The translations under genes and the position numbers were made by a program. A DNA stretch of 36,739 nt, taken from the NCBI GenBank assembly GCA_964388275.1, contig CAYLZD010000038.1:1-36739 (forward strand), in the 5' to 3' direction. The notes under the pieces were generated by a model that saw nothing but the letters and a program-made list of their open reading frames with translations, searched no databases and was not told the DNA's origin. This document shows, in pieces, positions 8,618 to 16,663 of the stretch (positions are counted from its first letter, which is position 1; every line of letters starts with the position of its first letter). This DNA comes from JARYLZ01 sp964388275 (GTDB taxonomy: Bacteria; Bacteroidota; Ignavibacteria; SZUA-365).

Positions 8618-9571
8618 ATGAAGTATTGCCTCATCGTCAATCCTCATTCGCGCGGCGGGCGTTCCCGGCGCCGCGCGGAGAAATGCATTGACCTGTTGTC
8701 CCGGAGGGAAGCGCATGTGGACGCGGTCATGATCGAGAATTTCGAGCACGCATACCTCTGCTCGAAAAACGCAAATCTTGACGGATTCGACGTCATAGTT
8801 GCCATTGGCGGCGACGGCACAATAAACAGGGTATTGAACGGTTTTTATGACGAAAGCGGGAGGCGCATTTCGAACGCGCTGTTCGGCGTTGTCCACACAG
8901 GCGGCAGTCCGGATTTCTGCCTGAGCTACGACGTTCCGCTCGAACCCGAGAGCGCCGTATTCGCCCTTTCGCGAAGACGCATCCGCAGTATTCCGGTGGG
9001 AATGATAAGACACGGTATGCAAAGCGACGGCGCTCGTCCCGAAGGCGCGGCGGCTGCAACGCGAACAGATTATTTCGTCTGCTGCGCCAATGTCGGCCTC
9101 GGAGCATCGCTTGCAAGGAAGGCGAATTCAGGCATCCGAAATCGCTTCGGCGACACCGCCGGCACCTTTATCTCGCTGATGAAAACCCTCCGGGAATTCG
9201 AAGCTGAAGATCATAAGGTTACGATCGACGATGTGACGCAAAACATCGACAAGGTTTACAACATCGCGGTGGGACTCACACCCCGGATCGCCTCCGGGTT
9301 GAAAGTCTCGCCGCGATTGTTTGATTTCGGCAGACGTTTTTACATTCTAATTCTGCGTGATCTCAACGCGCGCAGGTTGTTTCCCGTGATTCACAAGGTT
9401 TACAGCGGGCGGCCGTTCCGGAACACGGCGGTTCTTTCGATCATGGAGGGCGAGAACGTGGTTTTCAAACGAGTCTCGAAAAAGTCGGAAATCGAGTGCG
9501 ACGGCGACCCATGCGGCGAATTGCCGTGCCGCATCAGCATGGCTCGCGATAATCTGGATTTGATCCATTGA
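8618..9571 (+). CDS. DAGK-type lipid kinase
   Basis: A 317-aa member of the diacylglycerol kinase catalytic-domain family (YegS/DgkB/sphingosine and ceramide kinases). VNPHSRGG at 7-14 and the nucleotide-binding GGDGT at 64-68 are intact. The usual PTGTxND element appears as HTGGSPDF, keeping the Gly and Asp. The family transfers ATP phosphate to a lipid hydroxyl at the membrane surface. Coming one base after the alpha-oxoamine synthase, it is a good candidate to phosphorylate the amino-alcohol lipid made by the operon; ordinary diacylglycerol kinase activity is the alternative. Its stop overlaps a possible TTG start of the next frame. Confidence 0.85.
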   Translation: MKYCLIVNPHSRGGRSRRRAEKCIDLLSRREAHVDAVMIENFEHAYLCSKNANLDGFDVIVAIGGDGTINRVLNGFYDESGRRISNALFGVVHTGGSPDFCLSYDVPLEPESAVFALSRRRIRSIPVGMIRHGMQSDGARPEGAAAATRTDYFVCCANVGLGASLARKANSGIRNRFGDTAGTFISLMKTLREFEAEDHKVTIDDVTQNIDKVYNIAVGLTPRIASGLKVSPRLFDFGRRFYILILRDLNARRLFPVIHKVYSGRPFRNTAVLSIMEGENVVFKRVSKKSEIECDGDPCGELPCRISMARDNLDLIH

Positions 9572-9582
9572 ACCGGTCTGTT

Positions 9583-10590
9583 ATGAAATCGACTGTGAAC
9601 GCGGGCGGAAATAATGCGCTCATCTTCGCCGCCCTGCTCTCTCTCTCTGCTTTTCTCATCGCCTTCGGCTTCCTCAATGTGATGAGCCTTAAAGAGGCCG
9701 CGGACCTCCCTGCCGAGTATAAAGTTTCCGGAGGGCCTGTAGATTTCAACTCCACGCAAGGCGGCGCTGCTGTTTCGGTGGTCGGGATAGACTCGCATCC
9801 GATTCCATCCTTGGAGCATATTCCGTACGTGCTGAGCTTTTACAGGCATGGAGACAGCGTGAACATCGCCACCGAGAGAGACGGCCGGACCGAATCCCGC
9901 GGCGTCGTGCTTGTCTCGGCAAATTCGACATTCGACCTGCTTTCCTCGATCGGCATCGGCGGGGTGTTTTTCGTTTTCGCGATCTACGTGATATCAAGAC
10001 ATCGCTGCAAACTCTTCGCCGTAGTGCTGCACCTGGTATCCGTTTGCGCTGCGGTGATGATAGTTTATGATTGGGGCTCCCTGGCGGTTCATGGCCGCGG
10101 CGTGAATTTCGTCCTGAGAATTTCATTCGATGCCGCGATCTGGCTGCTTCCGGCCCTGTTCTTCCATTTCAGCTGTATCTACCCGAGGGAAAAGACGCGC
10201 CTGAAGAGTCTCTTGCTCTTGCCATGGTATATGACGGCCGCCGCCGGAATCGCTGTTTCCGTTTATTACCTGGCCGGTCTTTTTTTTCTGGATGTTCCCG
10301 TGGATGGCACGCATTATGTGGTGTTTCATTCGCGGATCAACGACATGTTTCTGATTGCGGGACTGCTCGGAACCGTTGTGAATCTCGAACACTCCGCGCT
10401 CAGGATGGAGGATGCGGTCAAGCGGAGGAATGTCTATTGGGTCCTGCTGGGCATTTTTTTCGGACCGCTGGTGTACGTGTTTCTCATTTTGGTTCCGCGG
10501 AATCTCATAGGCATGGAGCTGATAAGCGATTCGCTCATGCAGTATACTCTCCTGATGGCGCCGCTGATGTTCTGGAAAGTCATACGATAG
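9583..10590 (+). CDS. Sensor-like multi-pass membrane protein, no output domain
   Basis: A 335-residue membrane protein from the ATG at 9583 (a TTG at 9568 is also in frame and overlaps the lipid-kinase stop). One N-terminal membrane helix is followed by a periplasmic, PDZ-like stretch of about 90 residues, then about seven helices. The FHFSCIYPREK element and the overall order match the input module of ComP-type histidine kinases and related 7TM sensors. The protein stops right after the last helix (LLMAPLMFWKVIR), where a kinase or phosphatase domain would normally begin. No kinase motifs were found in any frame of the following 380 bases. It may be a naturally short lipid-sensing or transport protein, or a truncated sensor. 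Last gene of the operon. Confidence 0.6.
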   Translation: MKSTVNAGGNNALIFAALLSLSAFLIAFGFLNVMSLKEAADLPAEYKVSGGPVDFNSTQGGAAVSVVGIDSHPIPSLEHIPYVLSFYRHGDSVNIATERDGRTESRGVVLVSANSTFDLLSSIGIGGVFFVFAIYVISRHRCKLFAVVLHLVSVCAAVMIVYDWGSLAVHGRGVNFVLRISFDAAIWLLPALFFHFSCIYPREKTRLKSLLLLPWYMTAAAGIAVSVYYLAGLFFLDVPVDGTHYVVFHSRINDMFLIAGLLGTVVNLEHSALRMEDAVKRRNVYWVLLGIFFGPLVYVFLILVPRNLIGMELISDSLMQYTLLMAPLMFWKVIR

Positions 10591-10600
10591 TCGGCCGCAC

Positions 10601-10763
10601 CCGTTGCTCACCGCCTTGTTGACCGTGTCATCGTCCGCGCGTGAAAATGCTCCCGGCCGATGTTTATTCCGACAAAGGATACGCGGTAGAACTGTCGGTA
10701 TATGCAGCGGATGCCGTCGGACTCCGAGGCGCCCGCGTGTACGTGAAATTCCGGAAATCCTTT
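10601..10763 (+). pseudogene. Relic of the secreted cohesin-like gene
   Basis: About 160 bases that match positions 351-520 of the first gene. The signal-peptide end reads LLTALLTVSSSA. After an 8-base deletion near 10640 the next frame reads KMLPADVYSDKGYAVELSVY and then DAVGLRGARVYVKFRKS, clearly the same domain as VYANKGDTVKLAVQV...DAVGLRGASVHVKFQKS. It lacks a start, most of the domain and the sorting tail, so it is not functional. It lies directly after the lipid operon while the intact copy lies before it. Confidence 0.8.
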
Positions 10764-10976
10764 CATATCGGTAATGAAGCCGCCGTGCATCGGCGCTCGG
10801 CACGTTCCGGAAGTTGCACGGCCCCGGCCTTCTTTCTCGCGGTTCCGATTATCGCTGCCTGATGCATAGTAATGCTTCCTTGATTCTCACCCGGTGCGGG
10901 GATAAGTTGCCTTCACGCGGTTTCGCATACGCTGCCGAAGGCAGCCCGTCCGGGCGGAGAAGACGGTAATTCCCGC
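10764..10976. other. Gene-free spacer with one GAA-loop hairpin
   Basis: No homology could be seen here. A perfect hairpin GCTGCC-GAA-GGCAGC occupies 10931-10945 and matches the style of the GAA-loop hairpins at 2-45 and 1602-1645. It may serve as a processing site or terminator; there is no T-run. Confidence 0.5.
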
Positions 10977-12698
10977 GTGCATCAGATCCGGTGGAATTTG
11001 GAGCCAACTGAATCGCCTTCGAAGAAATTGACGGGAACACAGCCCGTGTTCTCCGCTCATTTGCCGCTCGGGGATAAAAGGCGGAATCTCGTGCGCAGCT
11101 GGTGGCCCGCGGCCGTATGCACTCTCTGTGTATGGGCGGCGGTGTATTTCATGTGCCGCGTGTCGATAGGCGAAACAGGAGGAGTTCTCGTCTACCCTCT
11201 CGACGACACCTATATTCACATGTCGATGGCCGCGAACTTCGCGGAGCACGGAGTCTGGGGGTACACAAAGCACGCTTTCAGTTCCTCGACGACATCCCCG
11301 CTCTGGACGGCGATTCTCGCCGCCGCTTTCGCGGTGTTCGGTCGAAACGATCTGCTGCCGCTGCTGCTCAACCTGCTGTTCAGCGCTTGTTTCATATTCC
11401 TGGTGTATCGTCTGTTTTTCACGAAGATGTCGAGCACGGCGGCCTTCCTTTTCCTCGCTGTTATCGCTGCCGTGACCTCCGTGCCGGCTCTCGTTCTCAC
11501 GGCGATGGAGCATGTGTTGCACGCGGCGCTGACAGTCGTTTTTCTTAAACTCGCCGCCGACCTGCTGAGCGGACGCGGACTGCGCGGATACAGGGCATGG
11601 ATATTCTATGCCACCGCGGCCTTGCTGCCCGTAACCCGTTATGAAGCTATCTTTACGGTCGCTGTGATAGTTCTTCTCCTGCTTCTGCGGAAACATTTCC
11701 GTACAGGCATCGCCGTCGCGGGCGCTTCGTCTGTTTTCGTTCTCCTTTACGCTGTAATTTCGCTGGCCCATGGTTGGTATCCGGTCCCGAATTCGCTGTT
11801 TCTCAAGGGAAATCATACGGTCGTCGATTCGATCGTCGATCTTCCCGACGTCTTGGGCTTGAATGCGGTGAGAGTGATAAGCGGCGATCCGATTCTGCTG
11901 CTTGTCCTTTTCCTGGCCTTGGCGGCCTGCCTGCTGCGCGACCGAAGTGCGCGCTTCGAGGACGATCCGCGCTGGTGGGCGGCCGCATCCTTCATCGCGA
12001 TAATGTTTTTACATCTTCAATACGCATGGACGGGCTGGCTCTACCGCTATGAGGCATATCTGATTGCGGCGGGTCTTTCGGTTTCGTTGCCTTCCGTATG
12101 GGAGTACGCGGTCTCGATCGTTTCCCGGGTGAAATCAGATTTTCCGCGCCGACTGCCTCTCATCATTCCGTTGCTGTTTTTGCCGATTCTGGTCTATCAG
12201 CCTGCGAAAAGAGCTTACAAAACCTGCGCGGCGAGCGTGATGGCCATGAGCGACAGGCATCTGGGCCATTATCAAGTCGCCGCCTTCCTTCGCGGACATT
12301 ACCGGGATGCCACGGTTATGGTGAACGACGTGGGCGCCGTGTCGTACTTCGCGGACAGCCGTTTGCTCGACATGTACGGTCTGGGAAACATGCAGCCGCT
12401 GAAATACAGGAACGGCCGATCCGGTTACGATCGCAGGGATGTGGAAGCCTGGGCGGCCGCTGAAGGCGCGGAAATTGCCGTGTTGCAGGTGGAATGGCTC
12501 GAAATATCAGGACGAATTCCTGAAGCATGGATACTCGTAGCCGAATGGAGACTGCCTCGCAATATCGTCTTCAGCGATACGCGTATCGGTTTTTACGCGG
12601 TGCGTCAGGAAGCCGTCTCCGATTTGAGACACAATCTCCTGATCTTCCGCAACAGCTTGCCGTCCGAAGTGGAGATGGACTTCTGCGTCCATGAATAA
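10977..12698 (+). CDS. GT-C-like polytopic membrane glycosyltransferase
   Basis: A 573-residue protein with about ten membrane helices. After the first helix it has YPLDDTYIH (Asp76, Asp77), the acidic pair expected in the first extracytoplasmic loop of GT-C glycosyltransferases that use lipid-linked sugars, and then SSTTSPLW. The C-terminal soluble part contains NDVGAVSYFADSRLLDMYGL, a motif often seen in bacterial arabinosyl- or mannosyltransferase-like proteins of this type. The GTG at 10977 is the only start before the first helix that keeps the whole N-terminus; later starts are possible. It stands 254 bases ahead of the inositol operon on the same strand, so it might glycosylate the inositol lipid (inference). 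Donor and acceptor are unknown. Confidence 0.65.
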   Translation: MHQIRWNLEPTESPSKKLTGTQPVFSAHLPLGDKRRNLVRSWWPAAVCTLCVWAAVYFMCRVSIGETGGVLVYPLDDTYIHMSMAANFAEHGVWGYTKHAFSSSTTSPLWTAILAAAFAVFGRNDLLPLLLNLLFSACFIFLVYRLFFTKMSSTAAFLFLAVIAAVTSVPALVLTAMEHVLHAALTVVFLKLAADLLSGRGLRGYRAWIFYATAALLPVTRYEAIFTVAVIVLLLLLRKHFRTGIAVAGASSVFVLLYAVISLAHGWYPVPNSLFLKGNHTVVDSIVDLPDVLGLNAVRVISGDPILLLVLFLALAACLLRDRSARFEDDPRWWAAASFIAIMFLHLQYAWTGWLYRYEAYLIAAGLSVSLPSVWEYAVSIVSRVKSDFPRRLPLIIPLLFLPILVYQPAKRAYKTCAASVMAMSDRHLGHYQVAAFLRGHYRDATVMVNDVGAVSYFADSRLLDMYGLGNMQPLKYRNGRSGYDRRDVEAWAAAEGAEIAVLQVEWLEISGRIPEAWILVAEWRLPRNIVFSDTRIGFYAVRQEAVSDLRHNLLIFRNSLPSEVEMDFCVHE

Positions 12699-12951
12699 TG
12701 TGCAGCGTATCATTCACTTTCCTGAAGCCGGACCCGGATGCTCTTCTGCGCGTTTATCCTTGCCTCCGCTGCATTGCGGTTTCCTTGGGAAATGGGCGGT
12801 GAACGGTTAATGATTAGGTCAAACTTGATGCTTGATGAGTCTTTTCCTATATTGTGAATAGTTGAACGAATTATTCACATCTCCAGCCTATATGAAAAAG
12901 AAAGCGCCGAATCCCCAGAGAATGTCGGAGTTATTCTTTATTCTGTAGCGT
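12699..12951. other. Intergenic region ahead of the inositol operon
   Basis: This 253-base gap is AT-rich from about 12820 onward, unlike its surroundings, which fits a promoter region for the six-gene operon starting at 12952. A palindrome sits at 12853-12879. I could not fix -33/-7 boxes with confidence. Confidence 0.5.
12853..12879. promoter_or_regulatory. Inverted repeat, possible operator or leader hairpin
   Basis: A perfect 8-bp inverted repeat, TGTGAATA and TATTCACA, separated by 11 bases and placed 73 bases before the first ATG of the inositol operon. The TGTGA/TCACA halves recall CRP-type sites, but the spacing (17 bases between them) is too wide for a normal CRP site. It may bind another dimeric regulator or form a leader stem. 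Confidence 0.45.
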
Positions 12952-13671
12952 ATGCGACTGGCCATCATAGCAGCCGGTGAATCGTCGCGCATGTTCGGCG
13001 ACGGAATCACGGTTCCGAAATCCCTGATCGAGATAGGAGGCGTTCCCATCATCGGCCGCGTGCTGAAAGCCGCCGTAGAGAACGGTGTTCGGGAAATCTA
13101 CTGCATCGTCAATCCGCGTTTCAAGGAACTCGAAGACTACCTGACATCTTCACCGCTGTGCGAGTACTGCAGGATGACCGTCGTCAGACAGGAAACGCCC
13201 AGTTCCATGCACAGTCTGTTCATACTGGCCCCGTTTTTGACCTCGGGTCCGTTCTGTCTCGCAACCGCGGATACGGTGTTTTTACGGAAGGAATTCGATG
13301 CCTATATCGAGGCCGCGCGGAAGTCCCGCAGCGACGGAATTCTCGCGCTTACAAACTGCATTCACGATGAACGCCCTCTGTGCGTCACCTGTGACAAGGA
13401 CATGCGCATAACCGACTTAAGCGACTCGCCCGAGGGCTGCGAGTGGGCGAGCGGAGGATTGTATTATATGTCTCCGCGCGTCTTCGACGCAATGAGCACG
13501 GCGCTGGGACAGGGAATCGGCAGAATGCGTAATTTCCTGCGCCTGCTTCTCAGGCGCGGTTACGATCTCCACGGTTTCCCGTTCGGCACAATGATAGACG
13601 TCGACCATGCCTCTGATCTTCAAATGGCTGAAAGACTGCTGGCCCGGGAACGCGGAGATAACCGCGGCTGA
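12952..13671 (+). CDS. Nucleotidyltransferase, possible CTP:inositol-1-P cytidylyltransferase
   Basis: A 239-aa protein of the MobA/NTP-transferase fold. It has AAGESSRM at residues 7-14, VPKSLIEIGG with the conserved Lys23, TADTVF with the metal-binding Asp107, and MIDVDHASDL near 213-222, where sugar- and inositol-phosphate nucleotidyltransferases keep an IDVDxxxDL metal and product site. Hyperthermophiles make CDP-inositol from inositol-1-phosphate with a domain of this type, fused to a CDP-alcohol phosphatidyltransferase. Here the two activities are separate genes in one operon with inositol-phosphate synthase, so CTP:inositol-1-phosphate cytidylyltransferase is the best guess. Use of another sugar or alcohol phosphate is not excluded. 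First gene of the operon; no strong ribosome site is seen. Confidence 0.75.
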   Translation: MRLAIIAAGESSRMFGDGITVPKSLIEIGGVPIIGRVLKAAVENGVREIYCIVNPRFKELEDYLTSSPLCEYCRMTVVRQETPSSMHSLFILAPFLTSGPFCLATADTVFLRKEFDAYIEAARKSRSDGILALTNCIHDERPLCVTCDKDMRITDLSDSPEGCEWASGGLYYMSPRVFDAMSTALGQGIGRMRNFLRLLLRRGYDLHGFPFGTMIDVDHASDLQMAERLLARERGDNRG

Positions 13672-13724
13672 TTGCGGAAAGCCAGTCAAGATGGGTATCT
13701 GATTTCACTTTTCATCATCCGAAA

Positions 13725-14615
13725 ATGAGTTCGTCCTCTCTACCGGTCTCTTTCCGTTTTGCGGCGGTACAGCGGCTGCACAATTACTCGCCAAATCATA
13801 TCACAAACGATCTCGCCATAATCCGCGCCACAGGGTCCGCGCTGGAAGCGCAAGGCCACAGCGTGATCTGGTTTCAAGAAGAGGACCGGCTGGAATGCGC
13901 GGACTTCGACCTCGTATTTTCAATGGCACAGGGTCCGGTGGGCGTACGGCTGCTGATGGAATCCCTGGGCAGAGGCGGGGGCTGCGTCGTCAACAAACCG
14001 GAAGGCGTGTTGAATTGCTACCGCTACAACATGGCGCCCGCGCTGATCGCCGCCGGCATACCCTTTCCCAGGAGCATTATCGTGGAGACCTCCGACGATC
14101 CGCGGATCGACGGCGTCATACCGGGCGGCAAATTCTGGATAAAACGCGGAGACGTTCATGCCCTGCACAGGGAAGACGTCGCATTGGCCTACTCTCATGC
14201 CGAAGTTCGTTCGCTGCTCGGTGAGTTCCGGCACAGAGGCATCGAGAAAGCCGTCATACAGGAGCATCTTGCGGGCGATACAGTCAAATTTTACGCGGTC
14301 AAAGGCACGGACTATTTCGCCTGGTACTGGTTGAACGGAACCGAGCATACGCCTTTCGACGCTCAACGTCTCACCAACCTCGCGCTCGCCTGCGCGGAGA
14401 CGCTCGAACTCGATATTTTCGGCGGTGACGCGATCATCGGGTCGGACGGATCGATTACGATAATCGATATCAACGGATGGCCCAGTTTCGCTCCGGTCAG
14501 GGAAGCCGCCGCCGTTCACATAGCCGATCTGCTCATCAGAAAGGCGGCCGAACATGCCGCCCGCGGAGGCGCCCGCACTCAGGCCGATCGAGGCATCGAA
14601 GCGGAGAATGCCTGA
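13725..14615 (+). CDS. ATP-grasp enzyme, ITPK- or RimK-like
   Basis: A 296-residue ATP-grasp-fold protein. Visible elements: the lysine of FWIKRGD (Lys140), the adenine-side IQEH (Glu180), Asp235 in FGGDAIIG, and the metal-binding Asp248/Asn250 in IDINGWPSFAPV. The last motif is closer to the IDINxFPGY element of inositol-trisphosphate 5/6-kinases (ITPK) than to RimK amino acid ligases, which usually show NxxPG. Two jobs are therefore possible: phosphorylating an inositol head group, or attaching an amino acid to it. It lies between a nucleotidyltransferase and a CDP-alcohol transferase in the inositol operon and overlaps the latter by eight bases. The fold is confident; the substrate is inferred. 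Confidence 0.7.
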   Translation: MSSSSLPVSFRFAAVQRLHNYSPNHITNDLAIIRATGSALEAQGHSVIWFQEEDRLECADFDLVFSMAQGPVGVRLLMESLGRGGGCVVNKPEGVLNCYRYNMAPALIAAGIPFPRSIIVETSDDPRIDGVIPGGKFWIKRGDVHALHREDVALAYSHAEVRSLLGEFRHRGIEKAVIQEHLAGDTVKFYAVKGTDYFAWYWLNGTEHTPFDAQRLTNLALACAETLELDIFGGDAIIGSDGSITIIDINGWPSFAPVREAAAVHIADLLIRKAAEHAARGGARTQADRGIEAENA

Positions 14616-15534
14616 GTTGTCGTCCATCGCCTCGACATACAAGGCGCATGACACGGAAGAGCTGATCGACCGTTTCCTTTACAGGCCGGCAGGATACGGC
14701 ATCGCCCTTCTTGCCCGCAAAACGGGGATCAAACCGAATACGGTGACATTCTCCGGCCTCGCCGCGGGCGCCGCGGGCGGACATATGTTCTATTACCAGG
14801 ACGGAACCCTGATACTGTTCGGCGTATTCCTCCTGATGCTGTCCCAGGCGCTCGACGGCGCCGACGGGCAGCTTGCCCGCATGACCGGACAATGCAGCAC
14901 CACGGGAAGGATACTCGACGGCTTCAGCACGAATGTCGTCTTTCTCAGCGTTTACATTCATCTCTGCCTTCGCCTGATGAATGAGGGGGCGACTCTTTGG
15001 ATATTCGCGCCGGCCGCGGCGGCGGGAGCGAGTCATTCGGCCCAGAGCGCCGTGGCCGATTATTTCCGCAACGCGTATCTGTATTTCGCGCACGGAAGAA
15101 ATCGCAGCGAACTGGATTCGTCCGACCGGATACGTCAAGCGTATTCCGATCTTTCCCCGCGGGGCGGTTTTTTCGAGAAATTCCTGACCCGTATTTATCT
15201 GAACTACACTCTCATGCAGGAGAGATACGCGCCCGGCCTGCGGCGGCTTTTAACGGCAATCGGCGCCCGTTACGGGAAGGATGCTCCGGATTGGCTCGGC
15301 CGCGACTATGCCGCGGGAAGCAGGCCGTTGCTGAAGTATTACAACATGCTCACGACCAATACGCGCATGATAGCCCTGTTCATCGCTCTGGCGGCGAACA
15401 GGCCGCTCTGGTATTTTCTGTTTGAAATCCTGGCGCTGAATGCGATGCTCGCGGGCGTGCTTTATGCGCAGCACAGGCTGATAAACGGTCTGATCGACCG
15501 GATTGAAACGGATATGCCTTCGCGGGTGGGATGA
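14608..15534 (+). CDS. CDP-alcohol phosphatidyltransferase with altered motif
   Basis: A 308-aa membrane enzyme of the CDP-OH-P-transferase family, which moves a phospho-alcohol or phosphatidyl group from a CDP-activated donor to an alcohol. The signature reads D83-x2-D86-G87-x2-A90-R91-x8-G100-x3-D104-x3-T108: the last Asp, usually the proposed catalytic base, is Thr. About six membrane helices are visible. The ATG at 14608 is chosen because it overlaps the ATP-grasp stop by eight bases behind GCGGAG; an in-frame ATG at 14554 would overlap far more. With inositol-phosphate synthase and a nucleotidyltransferase in the operon it may use CDP-inositol with a lipid alcohol, or CDP-diacylglycerol with inositol phosphate. 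Confidence 0.82.
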   Translation: MPELSSIASTYKAHDTEELIDRFLYRPAGYGIALLARKTGIKPNTVTFSGLAAGAAGGHMFYYQDGTLILFGVFLLMLSQALDGADGQLARMTGQCSTTGRILDGFSTNVVFLSVYIHLCLRLMNEGATLWIFAPAAAAGASHSAQSAVADYFRNAYLYFAHGRNRSELDSSDRIRQAYSDLSPRGGFFEKFLTRIYLNYTLMQERYAPGLRRLLTAIGARYGKDAPDWLGRDYAAGSRPLLKYYNMLTTNTRMIALFIALAANRPLWYFLFEILALNAMLAGVLYAQHRLINGLIDRIETDMPSRVG

Positions 15535-15643
15535 TGTGCCTCGCCTCAAAATGCCTGGAATGCCGGAACGCGGGCATTGCGCTTTCCGGCGCGGTCGCGA
15601 CGACCGGAGCGCCTGTCGCGCCGGGATCCCGGGGCGGCGCGCG

Positions 15644-16663
15644 ATGAGCAAACGCGCGCGCGCGATCTTCCTCGCGCTGGGTATCGCCGTCTTCCTGTTC
15701 CTGGTCTGGAACGTGGGCGTGGACGCCATCGCGTCCAGTCTTGCAAGAGTGTCGTGGTGGTTCTTGCCGGTGCTGCTCGTCTGGGGGGCGGCTTACATGC
15801 TCAACGCGGCCGCGTGGTACTCGATACTCGGAACGTCGTCCGCGCGCATCCCCTACGTCCGGGCCTTGCGCATCACGATCAGCGGATATGCGCTGAATTA
15901 CACGACACCGGTTCTGCATATCGGCGGCGAACCATACAGGGCCCTCGCCTTGCGCCAAACCCTGGGAGCCGACACGGCCGCTGGCACGGTCGTCCAGCAC
16001 AGCATCGTCAAGTATCTCGGTCACGGATGTTTCTGGGCTCTCGCGCTGATCATCGTCGCGTACGCTGCGAGTCCTCTTCTCGCTCTCGCCGCCGCCGGTC
16101 TGAGCGCGGCCGGACTGACCGCGGCGCTGCGCGCGCTCGGATCCTCGCCCCACCGGCAGGACCGCGGCATATTCCGCCGATTGATCACGGGGACCAGGCT
16201 CTGGAAGCGCGCCGATTCCTGGCTGCGGGGTCACGGTGTGACCTTGAGCAATATCGACGGCCGCACGAGGGAATTCTTCGGACGGCGCCGGGGAGTGGTG
16301 TTCCTGGCTCTGTTCCTGGAAATAGCATCCAGAATGGTCGCCTCTCTGGAATTGCTGATTCTCTTCAACGCTCTCGGACAGCCTGTGTCGTACCTCGACG
16401 CGCTGATCGTGAACGCCGGCTCGTCGCTTATCCTCAACCTTCTCTTCTTCATTCCTTACGATGTCGGCTCGAAGGAGGGCTCGCTGTTTTTCCTCGCGGG
16501 CAGCGTCGCGATCATGCCCGCCGCCGGCGTTTTCGTCGGCATAGCCGCGCGCTGCAGGGAATTGCTCTGGATACTGGTCGGCCTTCTGCTGGCCGCTCTG
16601 GAAGGCGGAATGGAAACCGGGGCGTATCCGGAAGACGCGGTGGAAAAAGGAGCGGCGTCGTGA
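15644..16663 (+). CDS. LPG-synthase-TM/AglD-type flippase-like membrane protein
   Basis: A 339-residue protein with about eight membrane helices, matching the UPF0104 / lysylphosphatidylglycerol synthase transmembrane family. The conserved stretch GYALNYTTPVLHIGGEPYR is clear. Family members include the membrane half of MprF and AglD-like proteins thought to flip lipids or lipid-linked sugars. It would be the export step for the inositol lipid built by the neighbours (inference). The start at 15644 is the ATG just before the first helix; the frame is open from 15503, so a longer N-terminus is possible but reads as charged, low-quality sequence. A 109-base gap precedes it. Its stop overlaps the next gene's GTG by four bases. 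Confidence 0.75.
   Translation: MSKRARAIFLALGIAVFLFLVWNVGVDAIASSLARVSWWFLPVLLVWGAAYMLNAAAWYSILGTSSARIPYVRALRITISGYALNYTTPVLHIGGEPYRALALRQTLGADTAAGTVVQHSIVKYLGHGCFWALALIIVAYAASPLLALAAAGLSAAGLTAALRALGSSPHRQDRGIFRRLITGTRLWKRADSWLRGHGVTLSNIDGRTREFFGRRRGVVFLALFLEIASRMVASLELLILFNALGQPVSYLDALIVNAGSSLILNLLFFIPYDVGSKEGSLFFLAGSVAIMPAAGVFVGIAARCRELLWILVGLLLAALEGGMETGAYPEDAVEKGAAS

Noticed and set aside
10887..11816. Long open frame on the - strand over the GT-C-like gene
   Set aside because: Antisense shadow of 10977-12698; Arg/Glu/Gln-rich and without any motif, whereas the + frame has clear membrane helices.
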